Shown: in pieces, positions 32,847 to 38,083 of the stretch
How the letters are laid out: the number at the start of each line of letters is the position of its first letter
Position numbering within the stretch: the first letter of the stretch is position 1
Assembly: GCA_023434425.1 (NCBI GenBank)
Contig: JAEYSS010000207.1
Location: forward strand, 1-38,083
DNA length: 38,083 bases
Reading direction: 5' to 3'
Source: Pseudomonadota bacterium
GTDB taxonomy: Bacteria > Pseudomonadota > Alphaproteobacteria > Ferrovibrionales > Ferrovibrionaceae
Made by a program: the position numbers and the translations under genes
Notes under the pieces: generated by a model
Seen by the model: only the letters and a program-made list of their open reading frames with translations
Database searches by the model: none
Told to the model about the DNA's origin: nothing

Positions 32847-35800
32847 ATGCTGCAAGGCAGCGCCATCCTGCTTCTGTCGCTCGGCTATCTCGGGCTGCTG
32901 TTCGCCGTCGCCCATCTCGGCGACCGGCTGAACACCCGCTGGTATAGCGGCCGTACCGGCGCCACCATCTACGCCCTGTCGCTGGCGATCTACTGCACCT
33001 CATGGACGTTCTACGGCTCGGTCGGCCGCGCCGCCCTGTCGGGGCCCGACTTCATTTTGATCTATGTCGGTCCGATCCTCGCCATCACGGCCTGCTATCC
33101 GATGATGGCGAAGATGATCCGTATCGCCAAACTGCAGAACGTGGTCTCGATCGCCGACTTCATCGGTTCGCGCTATGGCAAGAGCCGCGCGGTGGCCGTG
33201 CTGGTCACGCTGATCGCGGTGATCGGCGTGCTGCCCTATATCTCGCTGCAGATGCAGGCGGTCAGCGTCACCTTCGAGGTGCTGGTCGGCAGCGACATGG
33301 CACATCTTCTCAACGCCACCCTGCCGCCGCCCTGGCGCGATACCGCCATGTTTGTCGCCGGCATCATGGGGCTTTTCACCATCCTGTTCGGCGTGCGCCA
33401 TGTGCAGGCCACCGAGCAGCACCGCGGCATGATGCTGGCCATCGCCTTTGAGTCGCTGGTCAAGCTCGCTGCCTTCCTCGCGGTCGGCCTGTTTGTGATC
33501 TACGGCCTGTTCGATTCCAGCAGTGACCTGCTGACCCGCGTGCAGGAGCGGCCGGATCTGCGCGAGCAACTCAGCAAGGGCCTGGGCACCAACTGGATTG
33601 CCATGACGCTGCTGTCGGGCTTTGCCTTCCTCTGCCTGCCACGCCAGTTCCATGTCGCGGTGGTGGAAAGCGGCGACCCCAACCAGCTCAAGGCGGCGCG
33701 CTGGCTGTTCCCGACCTATCTGGTGGTGATCAACCTGTTCGTGGTGCCGATTGCCGCTGCCGGCCTGCTGCTGACCGAGAAAGGCAGCAATCCGGATTTC
33801 TTCGTGCTCACCCTGCCGCTGATGCACGACCAGCTTGCGCTGTCGGTCTTCGCCTTCATCGGCGGCCTGTCGGCGGCGACCTCGATGGTGATCGTCGCCT
33901 GCATGGCGCTCTCCATCATGGTGTCGAACGAACTGGTCACGCCGCTGCTGCTGCGCTCACGCGCCGGCGGCTCGCATGAGGTCGGCCAGATCGTGCTGAA
34001 CGTGCGGCGCGCTGCCGTCGTGGTGACGCTGATCGCCGCCTATATCTACCACACCTGGATCGCGGGCTATCTGCCGCTCGCCTCGATGGGCATGATCTCT
34101 TTCGTCGCGGTGGCGAATTTCGCGCCGCCGCTGCTGCTCGGGCTGTACTGGCGGCGCGCACACCGTCACGGCGTGATCGCTGGGGTGCTCGCCGGCTTCG
34201 CCGTCTGGTTCTACGCCTTGCTGCTGCCCTCCATTCAGGGCGCAGCCGTCGGCCAGCCGATGCTGGCGCCGCTGGCGTCCTGGCTACCCGCGCCCATCGA
34301 CCGTTTCGACGCCATCCTGCAGGGCTTCGTCGCTTCCGTCGCGGTCAACACCGCGCTGCTGGTCGGCATCTCGCTGCTGTCGCGCCCAAGCATGCGCGAC
34401 CGCGAGCAGGCCGCTATCTTTGTCTCCGGCGGCGACGGACTGCCGGCGGCCGCCTTCGAGGACAGCGACAACGATCCGCGCATCGACGAACTGCGCGCCC
34501 TGTCCGCACGTTTCATCGGTGCGGAACGTGCCGAGCGCGCCTTCGCCGGACGGCGCATGACCGCTGCCGAGGCCATGGCCTTCACCGAACACCTGCTCGG
34601 CGGCGCTATCGGTGCCGCTTCGGCGCGTATCGTGATGGCGTCGGCGCGCGGCAAGAACCTGCTGAGCCCGCGGGCCGCCCGCGCCATGCTGGGCGAGGCG
34701 TCGGAGGCGATCCGGCACAACCTCGACCTGCTGCGTACCACGCTCGATCATATCAGCCAGGGCATCGGCGTGTTCGATCACGAGCAGCGGCTGGCGGCCT
34801 GGAACGACCGTTTCTTCGATCTGCTCAGCCTGCCCGCCAATCTGGCCGAGAATGGCGTGCCGCTCACCCAACTGGCCGGCGACGGCACCGGCGACCTCGC
34901 CATGACGCTGGCCTCCGGCGCGCATGGCTCGCGTATCTACGAACGCCGCCGTCCCGATGGCGGGGTGATCGAAATCCGCGTCGACCCCATGCCGGATGGC
35001 GGCTTCGTCGCCACCTGCACCGATGTCAGCGAACGCGTGCGCGCCGCCGAAGCCCTGCGCGCCTCCGAACGCGCCATCCGCGTCTATACCGACAACGTGC
35101 CGGTGCTGATCGCCTATGTCGACCGCGAGGAACGCTACCGCTTTACCAACATGCCGTTCCGCCGTTCGCTCAACCTGCCGCAGCAGCAGATCGACGGCCG
35201 GCCGCTGGGCGAAATGATCTCGGCCGACCGCTACAGCCGACTGAAGCCGCATATCGACGCGGCGCTTGCCGGCCAGCGCCAGAGTTTCGAAATCGAATTT
35301 CCCACCAACGATGCCAAGATCGAGGTGGCGCACGGCACCTATATTCCGCATATCGGCCATAGCGGCGAGGTGCTCGGCTTTTTCCTGCTGTACCAGGATG
35401 TTACCGAACGCCGGCGCGCCGACGCCGCTTTGCGCGCCGCCTATGAAGGCCTGGAGCGCCGCGTCGCCGAGCGCACCGCCGAACTGCAGCTCGCCGTGCA
35501 GGAACTGGAGGCCTCGCGCGCCCAGGCCGAAGCCGCCAATCTCGGCAAGACGCGCTTCCTCGCGGCCGCCAGCCACGACCTGCTGCAACCGCTGCACGCC
35601 GCCCGCCTGTTCACTGCCGCCCTGGCCGAGCGCGAGCCGGACAATCCGCTGGTCGCCAAGATCGATCACGGGCTCAGCTCGGTCGAGGTGCTGCTGGACG
35701 CGCTGCTCGATATCTCCAAGCTGGATGCCGGCGCGGTGCGGCCCGAAATCCGCCCGGTCGCGCTGTCCTCGCTGTTCGATGCCATCGCCACCTCCTTCGG

Positions 35801-36671
35801 CCCGCTGGCGGCGCGCCGCGGCGTGACGCTGAAGGTCGTGCCGACCAGCGCCACGATCAGCACGGATCCGGCTTTGCTGCGCCGCGTGCTGCAGAATTTC
35901 GTCGCCAATGCGATCCGCTACGCTGATCCCGACCGCGAGGATCGCCGCGTCGTGGTCGGCTGCCGACGCCATGGCAGCGAGATCCGCATCGAAGTCTGCG
36001 ACAACGGCCCCGGCATTCCGGCCGACAAGCAGCAGGTGATCTTCCAGGAATTCGCCCGCCTGGAACGCGGCGGCGGCGATACCGAGCGCGGCCTGGGACT
36101 GGGACTGGCCATCGTCGAACGCATCGCCCGCATGCTCAACACCCCGATCCGGCTCGACAGCCGCCAGGGCCACGGCTCGGTGTTCAGCGTCACCGTGCCG
36201 CGCGCTGCCGTGGAGCCAGCCCAGGCGATCGAAGCGGCGCCGGCACCGGCTTTCGTCGCCGGCTCGCTCAGCGGCAGTTTCGTGCTCTGCATCGAGAACG
36301 AGGCCGGCGTGCGCGAGGCGATGATCACGCTGCTGGAAGGCTGGTCCTGCACGGTGGCGGCCGTCGACACGATCGAGGCGGCCCGGCAGGCGGTGGCGCA
36401 GGCCGGCCGCAGCCCCGACATCGTCCTGGCCGACCTGCATCTGGACGAGGACAGCCCGGACGGGCTGGAGGCCATCGCGCAGCTGCGCCGCGACTGGGGC
36501 CAGCGCATCCCCGCCATCCTGATCACCGCCGAACGCAGCCAGGAAATGCGCCAGCGCGCCGCCGAGATGGGCGTGGATGTGCTGAACAAGCCGGTGAAGC
36601 CGGCAGCATTACGCGCGCTGATCAGCCAGCGCCGCCGGCCCTCAGGCCCACTCGCAGAAACCGGCGATTAA
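32847..36671 (+). CDS. Hybrid sensor histidine kinase with sodium/solute-symporter-like membrane domain
   Basis: A 1274-residue multidomain sensor. Residues about 1-510 are a sodium:solute symporter (SSS) fold with about 13 helices (IYALSLAIYCTSWTFYGSVG, LQNVVSIADFIGSRYGKS). They are followed by PAS regions (about 625-740 and 745-865), a coiled coil, HisKA with His910 in AASHDLLQPLHAARLF, and an ATPase domain with FVANAIRYADPD, DNGPGIP and GLGLGLAIV. The C-terminal receiver has Asp1196 in VLADLHLDED. The layout is that of CbrA- or NahK-like kinases that link transport to nutrient sensing. GGGAG lies ten bases before the ATG. It ends head-on with the LuxR-type regulator, sharing TTAA. Confidence 0.93.
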   Translation: MLQGSAILLLSLGYLGLLFAVAHLGDRLNTRWYSGRTGATIYALSLAIYCTSWTFYGSVGRAALSGPDFILIYVGPILAITACYPMMAKMIRIAKLQNVVSIADFIGSRYGKSRAVAVLVTLIAVIGVLPYISLQMQAVSVTFEVLVGSDMAHLLNATLPPPWRDTAMFVAGIMGLFTILFGVRHVQATEQHRGMMLAIAFESLVKLAAFLAVGLFVIYGLFDSSSDLLTRVQERPDLREQLSKGLGTNWIAMTLLSGFAFLCLPRQFHVAVVESGDPNQLKAARWLFPTYLVVINLFVVPIAAAGLLLTEKGSNPDFFVLTLPLMHDQLALSVFAFIGGLSAATSMVIVACMALSIMVSNELVTPLLLRSRAGGSHEVGQIVLNVRRAAVVVTLIAAYIYHTWIAGYLPLASMGMISFVAVANFAPPLLLGLYWRRAHRHGVIAGVLAGFAVWFYALLLPSIQGAAVGQPMLAPLASWLPAPIDRFDAILQGFVASVAVNTALLVGISLLSRPSMRDREQAAIFVSGGDGLPAAAFEDSDNDPRIDELRALSARFIGAERAERAFAGRRMTAAEAMAFTEHLLGGAIGAASARIVMASARGKNLLSPRAARAMLGEASEAIRHNLDLLRTTLDHISQGIGVFDHEQRLAAWNDRFFDLLSLPANLAENGVPLTQLAGDGTGDLAMTLASGAHGSRIYERRRPDGGVIEIRVDPMPDGGFVATCTDVSERVRAAEALRASERAIRVYTDNVPVLIAYVDREERYRFTNMPFRRSLNLPQQQIDGRPLGEMISADRYSRLKPHIDAALAGQRQSFEIEFPTNDAKIEVAHGTYIPHIGHSGEVLGFFLLYQDVTERRRADAALRAAYEGLERRVAERTAELQLAVQELEASRAQAEAANLGKTRFLAAASHDLLQPLHAARLFTAALAEREPDNPLVAKIDHGLSSVEVLLDALLDISKLDAGAVRPEIRPVALSSLFDAIATSFGPLAARRGVTLKVVPTSATISTDPALLRRVLQNFVANAIRYADPDREDRRVVVGCRRHGSEIRIEVCDNGPGIPADKQQVIFQEFARLERGGGDTERGLGLGLAIVERIARMLNTPIRLDSRQGHGSVFSVTVPRAAVEPAQAIEAAPAPAFVAGSLSGSFVLCIENEAGVREAMITLLEGWSCTVAAVDTIEAARQAVAQAGRSPDIVLADLHLDEDSPDGLEAIAQLRRDWGQRIPAILITAERSQEMRQRAAEMGVDVLNKPVKPAALRALISQRRRPSGPLAETGD

Positions 36672-37327
36672 ACCGAGAAGTGCCTGGCCGCGATCACGGC
36701 CTGCGTGCGGCTGCGCACGCCGAGCTTCTTGAGAATGGCGGTGACATGCGCCTTCACGGTCGCCTCGCCGACCGACAGTTCATGCGCGATCTGCTTGTTG
36801 AGCTTGCCCTTCGAGAGCAGCGTCAGCACGCGCAGCTGCTGCGGCGTGAGTTCGTTGACGCGGCGGGCGAAATCGTCGGGCATCGCGCCGTCACCGCCCT
36901 CGAGCTCGGGCGGCAGCCAGACCTCGCCGTCCAGCACCGACTGCAGCGCGCTGGCAATCGTCTCCATCGCCGCCGATTTCGGCACGAAGGCGGCGGCGCC
37001 GAATTCGATGGCGCGGCGCATGGTGGCCGGCTCGCGGGTGGAAGACACGATGGCGACCGGCACGGCGGGATGGCTGGAACGCACGGCGGCGAGGCCGGCG
37101 AAACCATCCATGCCGGGCATGTCGAGATCGAGGATCAGCAGGTCGACGGAGTCGCGCGCATCCAGCGCGGCTCGGGCGCCGTCCAGATCGGCGGCGCCGA
37201 CCACCTCGACGCCGGACATGGCCTGGCGCAGCGCCTGGCCCAGCGCCTCGCGCACCAGCGGGTGGTCGTCGGCGATGATGATCGTCAGTGCCGGCTCTGG
37301 TGCGCCGGTCTTTTGGGCTCCCGTCAT
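36668..37327 (-). CDS. NarL/LuxR-family response regulator
   Basis: A 219-residue regulator: receiver (about 14-130) with IIIADDHPLVREAL, phospho-acceptor Asp67 in LLILDLDMPGMDG and Lys in FVPKSA, then a LuxR-type HTH (about 155-215) with LTPQQLRVLTLLSKGKLNKQIAHELSVGEATVKAHVTAILKKL (given as family pattern over residues 156-198). The ATG at 37327 is close behind GGAG. The frame stays open to 37555 but that part is Pro/Ser/Arg-rich and unlike the family. Its stop overlaps that of the hybrid kinase, its probable partner. Confidence 0.93.
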   Translation of the reverse strand: MTGAQKTGAPEPALTIIIADDHPLVREALGQALRQAMSGVEVVGAADLDGARAALDARDSVDLLILDLDMPGMDGFAGLAAVRSSHPAVPVAIVSSTREPATMRRAIEFGAAAFVPKSAAMETIASALQSVLDGEVWLPPELEGGDGAMPDDFARRVNELTPQQLRVLTLLSKGKLNKQIAHELSVGEATVKAHVTAILKKLGVRSRTQAVIAARHFSV

Positions 37328-37397
37328 GGCTCCGAAATTAGACCAGCGGCCGGCCGGCAGCAAGGAACGGTCCTGTCCGACAAAGGCCGGACAGGGC

Positions 37398-37769
37398 TCA
37401 GCCGAGGCGGCGCAGCGGAGGCAGCAGCGGTGGCAGGCCGCTGCAACCGGCGAGCGTGAACAGGGTGAAGGGTTGCGCGCGATAGACGGCGATGGCGCCG
37501 GTGCCGCGCAGCCGCCCGGCAAAGCCGGGATCTTCCGAGGCCAGTTCGACGGCATTGGTCAACCAGGTCTGCCGCACCAGGCGCGCCTCGGTCTGCAGCG
37601 CCGCCGCCGTTACCGCCGGATCGCGCCAGCCGAAGGGATAGACGGCGATGACGCGGCCGCTGGCCTCGGGCGGCAGGGCGGCGCGCTGCAGGGTCCAGCC
37701 GAGCAGGCCGGCCCAGAGCAGCAGGATCGCCGCCAGGAAACCGAGACCGATGCGATGCGGCGAGGCCAT
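37398..37769 (-). CDS. Small membrane protein of unknown function
   Basis: A 123-residue protein. One N-terminal membrane helix (about 8-28, LGFLAAILLLWAGLLGWTL) is followed by a periplasmic or cytoplasmic domain (IAVYPFGWRDPAVTAAALQTEARLVRQTWL, then DPGFAGRLRGTGAIAVYRA). The ATG at 37769 has GGAGG eight bases upstream, right after the stop of the MFS gene, so the two form an operon. The C-terminus (FTLFTLAGCSGLPPLLPPLRRLG) is unusual. No family recognised. Confidence 0.75.
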   Translation of the reverse strand: MASPHRIGLGFLAAILLLWAGLLGWTLQRAALPPEASGRVIAVYPFGWRDPAVTAAALQTEARLVRQTWLTNAVELASEDPGFAGRLRGTGAIAVYRAQPFTLFTLAGCSGLPPLLPPLRRLG

Positions 37770-37783
37770 GTCGGGCTCCTCCG

Positions 37784-38083
37784 TTACTCGGCCGCCGCCG
37801 CGGCCGGCGCCGGCGCGCGCAGCAGCGGGCGTTCGTCGATCGGCCAGTGCACGATGGCGGCGAAGATGCCGAGCCCCATCGAGATCCACCAGACCAGATC
37901 GTAGGAGCCGGTGGCATCGAACAGCCGGCCGCCGAGCCAGACGCCAAGGAAGCCGCCGACCTGGTGGCTGAAAAAGACGATGCCGAACAGGGTGGCCATG
38001 TAGCGCGGGCCGAAAATCTGCGCCACCAGTCCCGAGGTGAGCGGCACGGTGGAGAGCCAGAGCAGCCCCATGGCGAAAGCGAA
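37784..38083 (-). CDS. MFS transporter, C-terminal part (5' end beyond the window)
   Basis: The visible 99 codons encode the last part of a major-facilitator transporter: WLSTVPLTSGLVAQIFGPRYMATLFGIVFFSHQVGGFLGVWLGGRLFD (across residues about 10-57) and a final helix YDLVWWISMGLGIFAAIVHW, then a short Ala/Pro-rich tail. The GPRYMATLFGIVFFSHQVG wording recalls monocarboxylate/oxalate-type MFS carriers. The frame is open to the window edge, so the gene continues past 38083. Substrate unknown. Confidence 0.88.
   Translation of the reverse strand, partial: FAFAMGLLWLSTVPLTSGLVAQIFGPRYMATLFGIVFFSHQVGGFLGVWLGGRLFDATGSYDLVWWISMGLGIFAAIVHWPIDERPLLRAPAPAAAAAE

Noticed and set aside
34284..36440. 718-codon minus-strand frame inside the hybrid kinase gene
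   Set aside because: Antisense to kinase motifs in the correct frame; low-complexity composition, no start with a ribosome site.

Overview
The window reads as alphaproteobacterial chromosome, perhaps Rhodospirillales-like. The support is high-GC coding sequence with strong G/C third positions, the cysS-sufE, IscU-like, hisI and sodB neighbours, a KdpDE-like pair, a sodium/solute-symporter-type hybrid kinase with a LuxR-type regulator, and a Caulobacter-like D-xylose dehydrogenase. The genus cannot be fixed from sequence alone.

Layout. Positions 1-5534 are core housekeeping: cysS (5' end outside the window), sufE, a divergent IscU-like scaffold, hisI, sodB with a clear terminator, a short CPA2 antiporter and a CBS-pair protein. 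At 6069-6158 lies tRNA-Ser(CGA). Its last 21 bases recur at 20331-20351 and bracket a 14.2 kb integrated element that is visibly more A/T rich than its surroundings.

The element (about 6159-20351) starts with a tyrosine integrase beside the tRNA. It then carries an McrA-like HNH endonuclease, an orphan HicB-like protein, a protein with family-A polymerase-type palm motifs, a serine recombinase, a DUF3310-like phage protein, and a membrane protein whose N-terminus resembles HK97 prohead (S78) proteases. A three-gene operon follows (degenerate GHKL-type ATPase, STAS-like DUF4325 protein, membrane-anchored protein). A second tyrosine recombinase with a small membrane protein comes next, and an operon ending in an AbiTii-type abortive-infection gene closes the element. 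No capsid, tail, portal, terminase or conjugation genes are seen, so it looks like an integrative accessory or defence element rather than a whole prophage or ICE. Near both ends there is a pair of TGGGCTACA-like 9-mers with identical 13-bp periodicity, candidate integrase arm sites.

Positions 20455-38083 return to chromosomal style: an LLM flavin oxidoreductase and slyX, a xylose-type ABC importer (XylF, XylH, XylG) divergent from an XylB-like D-xylose dehydrogenase (oxidative xylose use), a small unknown gene, a dCACHE-type diguanylate cyclase, malonyl-CoA synthetase, a shortened KdpD-like kinase with its KdpE-like regulator, mtgA, the transporter-type hybrid histidine kinase facing a LuxR-type response regulator, a small membrane protein and the 3' part of an MFS transporter.

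Most promising for new biology: the ATPase/STAS/membrane operon (14167-16530), the S78-like membrane protein (13297-14139), the polymerase-palm protein (9435-10901) with the nearby folded region 9117-9224, and the paired integrase arm-site candidates.
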